In this document: positions 51,105-59,489 of the stretch, in pieces
Layout: each line of letters starts with the position of its first letter
How positions within the stretch are numbered: position 1 is the first letter of the stretch
Origin: JANPPS01 sp965246925
Lineage (GTDB): Bacteria > Pseudomonadota > Alphaproteobacteria > Acetobacterales > Acetobacteraceae
Direction: 5' to 3'
DNA: 64,000 nucleotides
NCBI GenBank assembly: GCA_965246925.1
Contig: OZ251994.1
Location: 3,472,001 to 3,536,000, forward strand
Made by a program: the position numbers and the translations under genes
The notes under the pieces: model-generated
Database searches by the model: none
Told to the model about the DNA's origin: nothing
The model's input: the letters and a program-made list of their open reading frames with translations, nothing else

Positions 51105-52798
51105 TGAGCACCCTCTCCAAGAACGAAGGCATCAAGGCGGCGAGCCGGGCATTGCGGGGCGGGATCGCCCAGGGCCTGGGCATCGTCAGCACCGGCGCGC
51201 TGGACGAGGACGACACCCAGCTGACCAAGTTCCACGGCATCTACCAGCAGGATGACCGCGACCTCCGGCCCGAGCGGGGGCGGAAGCGAATGGAGCGGGC
51301 GTACAGCTTCATGGCGCGGCTGCGCATCCCCGGTGGCCGCCTGCTGCCGGCGCAATGGCTACAATTGGCGGAGATCGCGCGGGAGCGGGGCAACGGCACG
51401 GTGAAGATCACGACCCGGCAGACCGTGCAGTTCCACGGCATCATCAAGGGCAACCTCAAGCCCGCGATCGCCGCGGTCAACACCGCGCTGCTGGACACCA
51501 TCGCGGCGTGCGGCGACGTGAATCGCAACGTGATCTGCACAAGCAACCCGCATGTGAGCCCGGCCCATGCCGAGGCGCTGCAACTCGCGCATGAGATCAG
51601 CGGCTATCTGCTGCCCAAGAGCCGGGCCTGGCATGAGATCTGGATAGATGACCAGCAGGTATCGGGGCATGAGACGGAGGAGGAGCCGCTGTATGGCAAG
51701 ACCTACCTGCCGCGGAAGTTCAAGATCGCCATCGCAGTACCGCCAGAGAACGATGTGGACGTGTTCGCGCATGACCTCGGCCTGATCGCGATCGTCCAGG
51801 ATGGTGTCGTCCAGGGCTACAATGTGAGCGTGGGCGGCGGCATGGGCATGACGCATGGCGAGACGGACACCTTCCCCCGCACCGGTACCGTGATCGGGTT
51901 CTGCACGCCGGGTCAGGCGGTGGCCGTGAGCGAGGCAGTGGTCGCCGTGCAGCGGGACGAGGGCGACCGCTCGGTCCGCAAGCACGCAAGGCTGAAATAC
52001 ACCATCGAGCGCATGGGGGCCGACGCGTTCCGGGCCGAGATGGAGCGGCGCCTGGGCTTCGCGCTACAGCCGGCGCGCCCGTTCCGCTTCGACAGCCAGG
52101 GTGACCGGCTGGGCTGGTATGAGGATGCCAGAGGCGGGTGGCATTACGGGCTGTTTATCGAGAACGGACGGGTCCATGGGCCGGTCACGGCGGCGCTGCA
52201 GGAGATCGCGCAGGTGCATGGCGGCGAGTTCATCTTGACCGCCAATCAGAGTCTGATCATCGCCGGGGTATCGGCGGCCGAGCGTCCGGCGCTGGATGAG
52301 ATCCTGGCGCGGCATGGCGTGGCGCGGGCGGCGTCCCCGCTCCGGCGGAACAGCATGGCATGCGTTGCCTTGCCGACCTGCGGCTTGGCGCTGGCCGAGA
52401 GCGAGCGGTATCTGCCTGACCTGGTGACCAAGCTGGATACTATCCTGGCCGGCGCGGGCCTGGGCGGGGACGAGGTGGTGATCCGCATGACCGGCTGCCC
52501 CAACGGCTGCGCGCGTCCTTATATGGCGGAGATCGCGCTGGTGGGGCGGGGGCCGGGCCGCTACAACCTGTATTTGGGTGGCGCGTTCGACGGCACGCGG
52601 CTGAACAAGCTGTACCGGGCGGACGTGGACGAGGCGTCGGTGCTGGCGTCGCTCACGCCGCTGTTCCAGGGCTGGGCGGCGGGTCGCGCGCCCGGCGAGC
52701 ATTTCGGCGACTGGGTGGTCCGCGCCGGGCACATCCAGGCGACCACGGCGGGCAACCGGTTCCACCTGGACCTGAACGAGGAGCTGCGCGCGGCATGA
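51104..52798 (+). CDS. cysI: Sulfite reductase hemoprotein beta subunit
   Basis: 564 aa from the ATG at 51104. Siroheme and 4Fe-4S ligands: CVALPTCGLALAESERYLPD and, later, MTGCPNGCARPYMAEIALVG (C-x5-C ... C-x3-C). TTRQTVQFHGIIKGNLKP and NVICTSNPHVSP are substrate/siroheme-binding segments. It reduces sulfite to sulfide by six electrons from CysJ. It overlaps the next gene, which makes its siroheme precursor, by 4 bp. Confidence 0.97.
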   Translation: MSTLSKNEGIKAASRALRGGIAQGLGIVSTGALDEDDTQLTKFHGIYQQDDRDLRPERGRKRMERAYSFMARLRIPGGRLLPAQWLQLAEIARERGNGTVKITTRQTVQFHGIIKGNLKPAIAAVNTALLDTIAACGDVNRNVICTSNPHVSPAHAEALQLAHEISGYLLPKSRAWHEIWIDDQQVSGHETEEEPLYGKTYLPRKFKIAIAVPPENDVDVFAHDLGLIAIVQDGVVQGYNVSVGGGMGMTHGETDTFPRTGTVIGFCTPGQAVAVSEAVVAVQRDEGDRSVRKHARLKYTIERMGADAFRAEMERRLGFALQPARPFRFDSQGDRLGWYEDARGGWHYGLFIENGRVHGPVTAALQEIAQVHGGEFILTANQSLIIAGVSAAERPALDEILARHGVARAASPLRRNSMACVALPTCGLALAESERYLPDLVTKLDTILAGAGLGGDEVVIRMTGCPNGCARPYMAEIALVGRGPGRYNLYLGGAFDGTRLNKLYRADVDEASVLASLTPLFQGWAAGRAPGEHFGDWVVRAGHIQATTAGNRFHLDLNEELRAA

Positions 52799-53562
52799 TG
52801 GAGGACGGTCCTCTGCCGGGCACGGTCTGGCTGGTGGGTGCGGGGCCGGGCGATCCCGGGCTGCTGACGATGCGCGCCGTGTCGGCGCTGCAGGCGGCAG
52901 ACGTGGTGTTCCACGACGCGCTCCCGGGCCCGGCGGTGCTGCGCTATGCCAGGAGCGGGGCGCGGCTGGTGGATGTGGGGAAGCGCAAGGGCGCGGCGGC
53001 CATGCGGCAGCCGGAGATTTGCGCGGCGCTGGTGCAATCGGCGCAGGCCGGCAACCGAGTCGTGCGGCTGAAGGGCGGGGACCCCAGCCTGTTCGGCCGC
53101 ACCGGCGAGGAGCTGGCCGCCTTGGACGCGGCCGGGATCCTGTGGGAAATCGTGCCCGGCGTCACCGCCGCGTCCGCCGCGGCGTCGGTGGCCGGCATCC
53201 CGCTCACGCTCCGCCATGCCGCCAGCAGCGCCAGTTTCGTGACCGGCCACGGCGCGGACGGCGCGCCGGAGTGGGATCAGGCCGGGACGGTCGTGGCATA
53301 CATGGCGCTCTCGAAGTTGGACGAACTGGCGCTCCGCCTGCTGTCCGCCGGGCGCGGCGCGGACACGCCGGTGGCGGTCATCTCGCGCGCCACCTTGCCG
53401 GGGCAGCGCGTATTGCGCAGCACGCTCGGCACTTGCACGCTGGACGTCCGCCGCGCGGCGATGCCGGCACCGGCGCTGATCATCGTGGGCGAGGCGGCGC
53501 GGAATGCGCGGGGCGACGCCTTGGCCCGGGCGGCGCTCCAGGCCCATACCCGGCATGGCTGA
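52795..53562 (+). CDS. cobA: Uroporphyrinogen-III C-methyltransferase
   Basis: 255 aa. GTVWLVGAGPGDPGLLTMRA, VVFHDALPGPAVL, VVRLKGGDPSLFGRTGEELA and VPGVTAASAAASVAGIPLTL form the complete SUMT signature set. It makes precorrin-2 from uroporphyrinogen III with two SAM, the first step to siroheme. Coupling to cysI by ATGA overlap ties cofactor supply to enzyme synthesis. Confidence 0.95.
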   Translation: MMEDGPLPGTVWLVGAGPGDPGLLTMRAVSALQAADVVFHDALPGPAVLRYARSGARLVDVGKRKGAAAMRQPEICAALVQSAQAGNRVVRLKGGDPSLFGRTGEELAALDAAGILWEIVPGVTAASAAASVAGIPLTLRHAASSASFVTGHGADGAPEWDQAGTVVAYMALSKLDELALRLLSAGRGADTPVAVISRATLPGQRVLRSTLGTCTLDVRRAAMPAPALIIVGEAARNARGDALARAALQAHTRHG

Positions 53563-53640
53563 CCCTCGGCACAGCGCGTAGGTCGGATAAGCTCTCGCGC
53601 CATCCGCCTGATGGCCGGCGCTGGTTTCCACGGGGGTTCG

Positions 53641-54498
53641 ATGCGGTTCTTGCCGGTGTTCTTGGATTTGCGCGGCCGGCAGGCCTTGGTGGTGGGCGGG
53701 GGCGAGGTGGCAGAGCGTAAGGCGGACGCGCTGCGGCGGGCGGGGGCGGTGGTGCGCGTGGAGGCGCGGTTCCATCCGGACCTGCTGGACGGCTGCGTTG
53801 TGGCGATCGGGGCCGATGCGGGGGAGCCCGACCTGGTGGCGCTGAGCCAGGCGGCGCAGGCCAGGGGCATCCCGGTCAACGTGGTGGATCAGCCGGCGCT
53901 GTGCAGTTTCATCACGCCGTCCGTGATCGACCGGGATCCGCTCGTGGTCGCGGTCTCGACCGGGGGGGCGGCGCCAGTGCTGGCACGGATGGTGCGGGCG
54001 CAGATCGAGGCGATGCTGCCGCCGGGCTGGGGGCGGCTGGCGCAATTGACGGACAGCCTCAAGGCGGAAATCCGCACCGCGTTTCCGGACGTGATCCAGC
54101 GCCGCCGCATGCTGGAGCGGGCGCTGGGCGGGCGCGTGGCTGAGCTGGTGTTCGGCGGCGAGGATGCTGCGGCGCGGCAGGCTTTCCTGGCCGAAATCTT
54201 CGGCGCGCCGGATACGGAGGGCATTGTCTATCTGGTCAACGCCGGGCCGGGGCCGCCGGATATGCTGACGCTGCGCGCGCATCGGCTAATGGGCGAAGCG
54301 GACGTGCTGGTGCATGACGCGGACACGCCGGGCCCGGTGCTGGACATGGCCCGGCGGGACGCCGAGCGGATGGTGGCGGACGGGGTGACGAGCCTGATTG
54401 CGATGGCGCGCGCCGGACGAAAGGTGGTGCGGCTGGGGATCATCTCGGCGGAGCTGCACGGTTTGCGGGCCGCCGGGGTCAGAACCGAAACGGTTTGA
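53641..54498 (+). CDS. Precorrin-2 dehydrogenase/ferrochelatase with degenerate methyltransferase tail
   Basis: 285 aa from the ATG at 53641 (MRFLPVFLDLRGRQALVVGG). Residues 1-200 match the CysG N-terminal half: NAD motif VVGGGEVAERKADALRRAG, IDRDPLVVAVSTGGAAPVLA, and dimerisation region following. Residues about 205-285 are a shrunken SUMT domain: YLVNAGPGPPDMLTLRAHRL keeps the first motif with changes, then RAGRKVVRLG skips the GGDP motif and stops. The tail cannot methylate. It oxidises precorrin-2 and inserts iron to give siroheme, using cobA's product. Confidence 0.88.
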   Translation: MRFLPVFLDLRGRQALVVGGGEVAERKADALRRAGAVVRVEARFHPDLLDGCVVAIGADAGEPDLVALSQAAQARGIPVNVVDQPALCSFITPSVIDRDPLVVAVSTGGAAPVLARMVRAQIEAMLPPGWGRLAQLTDSLKAEIRTAFPDVIQRRRMLERALGGRVAELVFGGEDAAARQAFLAEIFGAPDTEGIVYLVNAGPGPPDMLTLRAHRLMGEADVLVHDADTPGPVLDMARRDAERMVADGVTSLIAMARAGRKVVRLGIISAELHGLRAAGVRTETV

Positions 54499-54551
54499 CG
54501 CAACCCACTCGTTCCGTTGACGTTGCACCCGTACACAAGCGGGAGCGTAAC

Positions 54552-54626
54552 ATGAACAACATTATCTATCTGGTCGGGCTGGTCGTAGTCGTTGTGGCCG
54601 TGCTGTCGTTCTTCGGGCTGCGGTGA
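54552..54626 (+). CDS. 24-aa single-helix membrane peptide
   Basis: MNNIIYLVGLVVVVVAVLSF then FGLR and stop. A GGGAG lies 6 bp upstream of the ATG. The sequence is a single hydrophobic helix with short polar ends. I recall near-identical peptides annotated as hypothetical in many alphaproteobacteria. It overlaps a GTG of the next gene (GTGA), which supports real translation. Confidence 0.65.
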   Translation: MNNIIYLVGLVVVVVAVLSFFGLR

Positions 54627-54631
54627 CCGCG

Positions 54632-54865
54632 ATGCTCGACCTCTCGACCATCAAAGAGCATATGCCCATCATGGGCGCGGACGGCGTGCATGTGGGGACG
54701 GTGGACCATGTGGACGGGCACCGGATCAAGCTCACGAAGAATGACTCGCAAGACAGCAAGCATCATTATATTTCCACTGGACTGATTGCCGAGGTAGAAG
54801 ACGGCACGATTCGTTTGTCCGCCAACGCCGACGTCGCGATAACACTGGAAGAAGACGCAGAATAA
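54632..54865 (+). CDS. DUF2171 family protein
   Basis: 77 aa from the ATG at 54632 (MLDLSTIKEHMPIMGADGVH); a GTG at 54623, overlapping the previous stop, is the alternative start. VGTVDHVDGHRIKLTKND is the PRC-barrel-like core of DUF2171. Small soluble protein, often in stress-related clusters; no known activity. It lies 12 bp before the cbpA start. Confidence 0.85.
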   Translation: MLDLSTIKEHMPIMGADGVHVGTVDHVDGHRIKLTKNDSQDSKHHYISTGLIAEVEDGTIRLSANADVAITLEEDAE

Positions 54866-54877
54866 TGCCGGCTGGAT

Positions 54878-55783
54878 ATGGCTGAAGACCCGTATAAAGT
54901 CTTAGGCCTATCCAAGGGCGCCACTGAAAAGCAGATCAAGGCGGCTTTCCACAAGATTGCCAAGACCAGCCACCCGGACCTGAACCCGGGCGACAAGAAG
55001 GCGGAGGAGCGGTTTAAGGCGGCCGCCAACGCGCATGAGTTGCTGTCCGACCCCGAGAAGCGTGCGCGCTTCGATCGCGGTGAGGTGGATGCGGCCGGGC
55101 AAGAAGCGCCGCCGCGCGGCTATTACCGCGACCATGCTGAGACTGCGGCGGGGAGCCGGTACAACAGCCAGTTTTCGGAAGATGAGCTGTCCGACATCCT
55201 GAAAGGCATGTTCCGCAATGGCGAGCGGCCCGGCAGCGCCCGTTCCGCCCGGGGACGGGATAACCGGTATAGCCTGCCGGTGAGCTTCGTCCAGGCTGCA
55301 CGGGGTGGGCCGCAACGGCTGATGCTGCCGGAAGGTGGCGAGATCGATGTGCAGATCCCGCCAGGGACAGAGACTGGTATGGTCTTGCGGCTGCGCGGCA
55401 AAGGCGGACCCGGCACCCCACCTGGCGACGCCCTGATCGAGGTCGAGGTCGGCACACATTCGTTCTTCCGGAGAGACGGCCAGGATATCCATTTAGATTT
55501 GCCGGTGACGGTGCAAGAGGCCGTGCTGGGCGCGCGGGTGACGGTGCCGACCATCACTGGAAATGTGACCATGGCGGTGCCAGAGGGGTCGGACACCGGC
55601 GTACGGCTGCGGCTGCGCGGCCGGGGCATCCCGGCCCATGCCGGGCGCGCAGCCGGGGACGCCTTCGCCACGTTACGCGTCATGATCGGCCCCGTAGATC
55701 AGGCGCTACGCGACGCGATGCGCGCGCGTCCGCCGTACGATCCGCGGCGAGAGATGTTGAGCACGCCGGACATGGAGGCTTGA
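54878..55783 (+). CDS. cbpA: DnaJ-like co-chaperone CbpA
   Basis: 301 aa. J domain at residues 5-66 with YKVLGLSKGATEKQIKAAF and the HPD tripeptide in TSHPDLNPGDKKAEERFKAA. No zinc-finger cysteines, so it is class II. The two C-terminal beta domains contain LRLRGKGGPGTPPGDALIEV and LRLRGRGIPAHAGRAAGDAF. It stimulates DnaK and binds unfolded protein. The next gene encodes its likely inhibitor. Confidence 0.92.
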   Translation: MAEDPYKVLGLSKGATEKQIKAAFHKIAKTSHPDLNPGDKKAEERFKAAANAHELLSDPEKRARFDRGEVDAAGQEAPPRGYYRDHAETAAGSRYNSQFSEDELSDILKGMFRNGERPGSARSARGRDNRYSLPVSFVQAARGGPQRLMLPEGGEIDVQIPPGTETGMVLRLRGKGGPGTPPGDALIEVEVGTHSFFRRDGQDIHLDLPVTVQEAVLGARVTVPTITGNVTMAVPEGSDTGVRLRLRGRGIPAHAGRAAGDAFATLRVMIGPVDQALRDAMRARPPYDPRREMLSTPDMEA

Positions 55784-55786
55784 CCG

Positions 55787-56074
55787 ATGCCGGCCATCAC
55801 CATCGAAGCCCTGTCCGTCACCTTCCAGCTCGACCCCAGCGAGGTCGAGCGGTGGATCGCCATGGATTGGCTCCGGCCGGATGGTGAGCCGGGGCAGTGG
55901 GTGTTTACCGACATCGACGTGGCACGGCTTCGCTTGATCAGGGACCTGCGGCATGAGGTGGGGCTGGATGAGGGCGGGCTACCCGTCGTGCTGAGCTTGG
56001 TGGACCAATTGTATGATATGCGTCGGCAATTGCGGCAGCTCCGGGATGCGCCAGCCGATATACCTCGACCGTAG
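55787..56074 (+). CDS. cbpM: CbpM-like chaperone modulator
   Basis: 95 aa with a MerR-like winged helix (VTFQLDPSEVERWIAMDWLR, then FTDIDVARLRLIRDLRHEVG) and a C-terminal coiled segment (LYDMRRQLRQLRD). CbpM proteins bind the CbpA J domain and block it. The ATG is 3 bp after the cbpA stop. Assignment rests mainly on pairing and the pattern. Confidence 0.85.
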   Translation: MPAITIEALSVTFQLDPSEVERWIAMDWLRPDGEPGQWVFTDIDVARLRLIRDLRHEVGLDEGGLPVVLSLVDQLYDMRRQLRQLRDAPADIPRP

Positions 56075-56121
56075 TTCTAAGGTTACTGTGGAGACCTTGT
56101 TTCAAGTCTGCGCGATATTGC

Positions 56122-57141
56122 TTATTTCAGTTCGACCTTGACGGCTAGACCGCAATGGTCAGTGACCGTCACTCCTCCCGCTGACTGTGAAATGTACTTG
56201 ACGGGCGACTTCAGCTCGACAAGGTCAGAGCGAAACACCGCCACATCATACATCTTGCGCCCGGTACTATTCGTGCCCCGCTCGGTAACGTTGTAGTTGT
56301 CAATCTTTTCGAGATTGGCGGCAGTCAAGGCGTTCTCATACACGCTTGTCGAGAACGCGGTATTCAATGCAGCGGCGGTGAAGGTCAGATTCGGCTGGTT
56401 CGTATCACCCAACACGAGGTGTATGAGACTGCCAGACTGCTGGAGGGATTTCGCAATGGCTGCGTAGAAGTTCGTAGCCTCACTCTGGCTGGTCGCGATC
56501 CGGTTGGGGACGTGGACAAATACGACTGTCAGACCACGCACTTTATAGACCACGTAACCGTCTCCGCTTGAAACGAATTCGATGCGGGATGCTAGTGAAG
56601 TCTGACTGACCGCGGTGAATGACTGGCAGGCTCGGCTAGCCGGCACGGGCCGCAGTGCGATATCTGGGCCGCTCACCACGTTCACGAAATCATTGTGAGA
56701 CGCGTCGAGTTCGCCGCACATCAAGATATCCGGCATCGCTCCAAGTGCACGATAGACATTCTGCCAAAGCAGCGAGATATGTGACCCGAACACGCCGACC
56801 GTTTGTGGCGATGTCAGTCGCTGGATGGGCCGAAGCTCTGCTGGGCCCTCGACTGGAGCACTGATATGCCCGGTAATAAAGGGCAGGATCAGCGCGCTAT
56901 CACCCTTACCCGTGACATAGGCGTTTGTGTCTCGGGTAAATGGCTGGTTTGCGAGAGCCTTCAGTCCGTGGGTCGTACTCGAATTAGCGTTGAACGATTG
57001 ATAGGCGATGACCGGCATGAAGCACACTCCCATCGGACCCCGAGTGGGGCTGATATGGCCAATTGTCACCGAAAACAGGTCGTCGCACCATCGCGTGAGT
57101 GCGATATCTTCTGTCACAGTGTTCTGCGTAGGGTCCGGCAC
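56122..57141 (-). CDS. Unknown protein with endonuclease/exonuclease/phosphatase-like features
   Basis: Up to 339 aa from a GTG at 57141; ATGs at 57033 or 57018 may be the true start, since the GTG leaves only 17 bp to the divergent phosphoketolase start. C-terminal half: LTVVFVHVPNR, LIHLVLGDTNQPNLT, MYDVAVFRSDL and VTDHCGLAVKVELK. The GDxN and DH elements near the ends of strands fit the EEP (DNase I-like) fold. The N-terminal metal Glu is not obvious. Low G+C; stands alone. A nuclease or phosphatase role is inference. Confidence 0.6.
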   Translation of the reverse strand: MPDPTQNTVTEDIALTRWCDDLFSVTIGHISPTRGPMGVCFMPVIAYQSFNANSSTTHGLKALANQPFTRDTNAYVTGKGDSALILPFITGHISAPVEGPAELRPIQRLTSPQTVGVFGSHISLLWQNVYRALGAMPDILMCGELDASHNDFVNVVSGPDIALRPVPASRACQSFTAVSQTSLASRIEFVSSGDGYVVYKVRGLTVVFVHVPNRIATSQSEATNFYAAIAKSLQQSGSLIHLVLGDTNQPNLTFTAAALNTAFSTSVYENALTAANLEKIDNYNVTERGTNSTGRKMYDVAVFRSDLVELKSPVKYISQSAGGVTVTDHCGLAVKVELK

Positions 57142-57158
57142 CGCACAGGAGAGTGGCG

Positions 57159-59489
57159 ATGCCGGATCATAGCCTGGGTGCCCAGCGCCCCCCCGATCAG
57201 AGCCTGCATGGCCTGAACCTGTGGTGGCGGGCGGCGAATTATTTGTCCGTGGGGCAGATCTACCTGATGTCCAACGCGCTGCTGCGTGAACCGCTCGCGG
57301 TGGAGCATATCAAGCCGCGGTTGCTGGGGCACTGGGGAACGACGCCGGGGCTGAACTTCATCTGGGCGCATCTGAACCGGGTCATCCTGCAGCGCGGCCT
57401 CGACGTGCTGTTCATCGCCGGGCCGGGGCATGGGGGTCCGGGGCTGGTGGCGGCGGACTGGCTTGAGGGATCATGGACCGCGCGGTATCCGGACTTGATG
57501 CGCGATGCGGCGGGGATGAACACTCTGTTCCGGCAATTCAGCTTCCCCGGTGGCATCCCCTCGCACGCCGCGGCAGTGGTGCCGGGGAGCCTGCATGAAG
57601 GGGGTGAGCTCGGCTACTCGCTGCTGCATGCCCAAGGGGCGGTGATGGACAATCCGGGCCTGATCGCCGCCTGCGTCATCGGCGATGGGGAGGCGGAGAC
57701 CGGGCCGCTGGCGGCGAGCTGGCACGGGCAGAAATGGCTCAACCCGGCGCGGGACGGCGCCGTGTTGCCGATCCTGCATCTGAATGGGTGGAAGATCGCC
57801 AACCCGACGTTGCTGTCCCGCATGCCGGAGGCGCAGCTGGCGCAGTTGCTGTCCGGCTATGGGTATGCGCCGGTGTTCGTGGACGGGGACGAGCCGATGG
57901 CGATGCATCAGGCGATGGCGGACGCGCTGGACCTGGTGCTGGACCAGATCGCGGCGCTCACGTCGGACGCTCGGGCCCGCGGCGCGTCCGCGGTGCCATG
58001 GCCCATGATCGTGCTGCGTTCGCCCAAGGGCTGGACTGGGCCGGACCGGGTGGATGGCGTGCAGATCGAGGGCACGTGGCGGGCGCATCAGGTGCCGCTC
58101 GAGCATGTGCGGGACAACGAGGCCCACCGGGCTCAGCTCGAGGCCTGGATGCGGAGCTACCGTCCGGAGGAGCTGTTCGACGCCGATGGCGCGCCGGTGG
58201 CCGAGATCCTCGCGCACTGCCCGGCGGGTGACCGGCGGATGGGCATGCAGCCCGCGAGCCTCGGCCTGCCGGCGCGGCCGTTGGAGATGCCGGATTTCAG
58301 GGCTCACGCCGTGGCCTTGCCGGCGCCGGGCGGGGTGGTGGGGGAGGCGACGCGGGTGATGGGGCAGTTCCTGGCCGACATCATGCGGGTCAATCCGGAC
58401 CGGTTCCGTATCATGGGTCCGGACGAGACCGCCAGCAACCGGCTGAACGCCACGTTGGAGTTCGGCCGCATGACGTTGACGCCGGGCGCCCATGACGATC
58501 AGCCCAGCGCCACTGGGCGTGTGCTGGAGGTGTTGAGCGAGCATCTTTGTGAGGGCTGGCTCGAGGGGTACACGCTTACGGGACGGCAAGGGCTTTTCAG
58601 CTGCTACGAGGCGTTCATCCATATCGTGGACAGCATGGTGAACCAGCACTTGAAGTGGCTGCGGGAGGCGAGCCGGGTGGCGTGGCGGCCGCCGTTGCCG
58701 AGCCTCAATATCCTGCTCACGTCCCATTGCTGGCGGCAGGATCATAACGGGTTCAGCCATCAGGACCCGGGGTTTCTGGATCACGTGGCGACCAAGGGGC
58801 CGGCGCAGGTGCGGATCTACCTGCCGCCGGACGCCAACACGCTGCTAAGCGTGACCGATCACTGCGTGCGGAGCCATGGGTATGTGAACGTGATCGTGGC
58901 GGGCAAGCAGCCGGAGGCGCAGTGGCTGGATATCGGCGCGGCCTCTGCGCATTGCGCCGAGGGGGCCGGCATTTGGGCGTTCGCGTCCGATGCGGCCCCC
59001 GCCGTCATCATGGCCTGCGCCGGGGACGTGCCGACGCTGGAGACCATGGCCGCTACCAAGCTGCTGCGCGAGGCCGGCATTGCGGTGCGGGTGGTGAACG
59101 TCGTCGATTTGATGTGCCTGACCGATACCAGCCTGCATCCGCACGGCCTGCCGCCGGAGCGGTTCGAGGCGCTGTTCACCACGGACCTACCAGTCGTGTT
59201 CGCATTCCACGGCTATCCGCAGCTGATCCACGGCTTGCTCTACCGGCGTCCCTGCCCGGAGCGGTTCCATGTGCACGGGTTCAAGAACGAGGGCACGACG
59301 ACGACGCCGTTCGATATGTGCGTGCTGAACGGGATCGACCGTTTTACCCTGGCGCTGGACGCGCTGGACCGGATCGGACGGGCGGATCACCCGCTAGCCG
59401 CGCAACTGCACGCCTGGCATGGGGAGCATCATGACTACGTCCGGGCGCATGGCGAGGATATGCCGGTGGTGCGGGACTGGCACTGGTGA
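57159..59489 (+). CDS. xfp: Xylulose-5-phosphate/fructose-6-phosphate phosphoketolase
   Basis: 776 aa from the ATG at 57159, with CAGGAGAG just upstream; a GTG at 57153 is the other option. Family text: LWWRAANYLSVGQIYLM, GHGGPGLVAADWLEG, ThDP site GDGEAETGPLAASWHGQKWL, MGPDETASNRLNATLE, LTGRQGLFSCYEAFIHIVDS, and FSHQDPGFLDHVA. It splits the sugar phosphate with inorganic phosphate to acetyl phosphate plus glyceraldehyde 3-phosphate (or erythrose 4-phosphate). The next gene converts acetyl phosphate to acetate and ATP. Confidence 0.97.
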   Translation: MPDHSLGAQRPPDQSLHGLNLWWRAANYLSVGQIYLMSNALLREPLAVEHIKPRLLGHWGTTPGLNFIWAHLNRVILQRGLDVLFIAGPGHGGPGLVAADWLEGSWTARYPDLMRDAAGMNTLFRQFSFPGGIPSHAAAVVPGSLHEGGELGYSLLHAQGAVMDNPGLIAACVIGDGEAETGPLAASWHGQKWLNPARDGAVLPILHLNGWKIANPTLLSRMPEAQLAQLLSGYGYAPVFVDGDEPMAMHQAMADALDLVLDQIAALTSDARARGASAVPWPMIVLRSPKGWTGPDRVDGVQIEGTWRAHQVPLEHVRDNEAHRAQLEAWMRSYRPEELFDADGAPVAEILAHCPAGDRRMGMQPASLGLPARPLEMPDFRAHAVALPAPGGVVGEATRVMGQFLADIMRVNPDRFRIMGPDETASNRLNATLEFGRMTLTPGAHDDQPSATGRVLEVLSEHLCEGWLEGYTLTGRQGLFSCYEAFIHIVDSMVNQHLKWLREASRVAWRPPLPSLNILLTSHCWRQDHNGFSHQDPGFLDHVATKGPAQVRIYLPPDANTLLSVTDHCVRSHGYVNVIVAGKQPEAQWLDIGAASAHCAEGAGIWAFASDAAPAVIMACAGDVPTLETMAATKLLREAGIAVRVVNVVDLMCLTDTSLHPHGLPPERFEALFTTDLPVVFAFHGYPQLIHGLLYRRPCPERFHVHGFKNEGTTTTPFDMCVLNGIDRFTLALDALDRIGRADHPLAAQLHAWHGEHHDYVRAHGEDMPVVRDWHW

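Noticed and set aside
52561..54282. 573-aa minus-strand frame across cysI, cobA and the CysG-like gene
   Set aside because: Arg/His/Gln-rich shadow running across three well-defined genes.
57471..58784. 437-aa minus-strand frame inside phosphoketolase
   Set aside because: Antisense shadow; the plus strand has the ThDP and family motifs.
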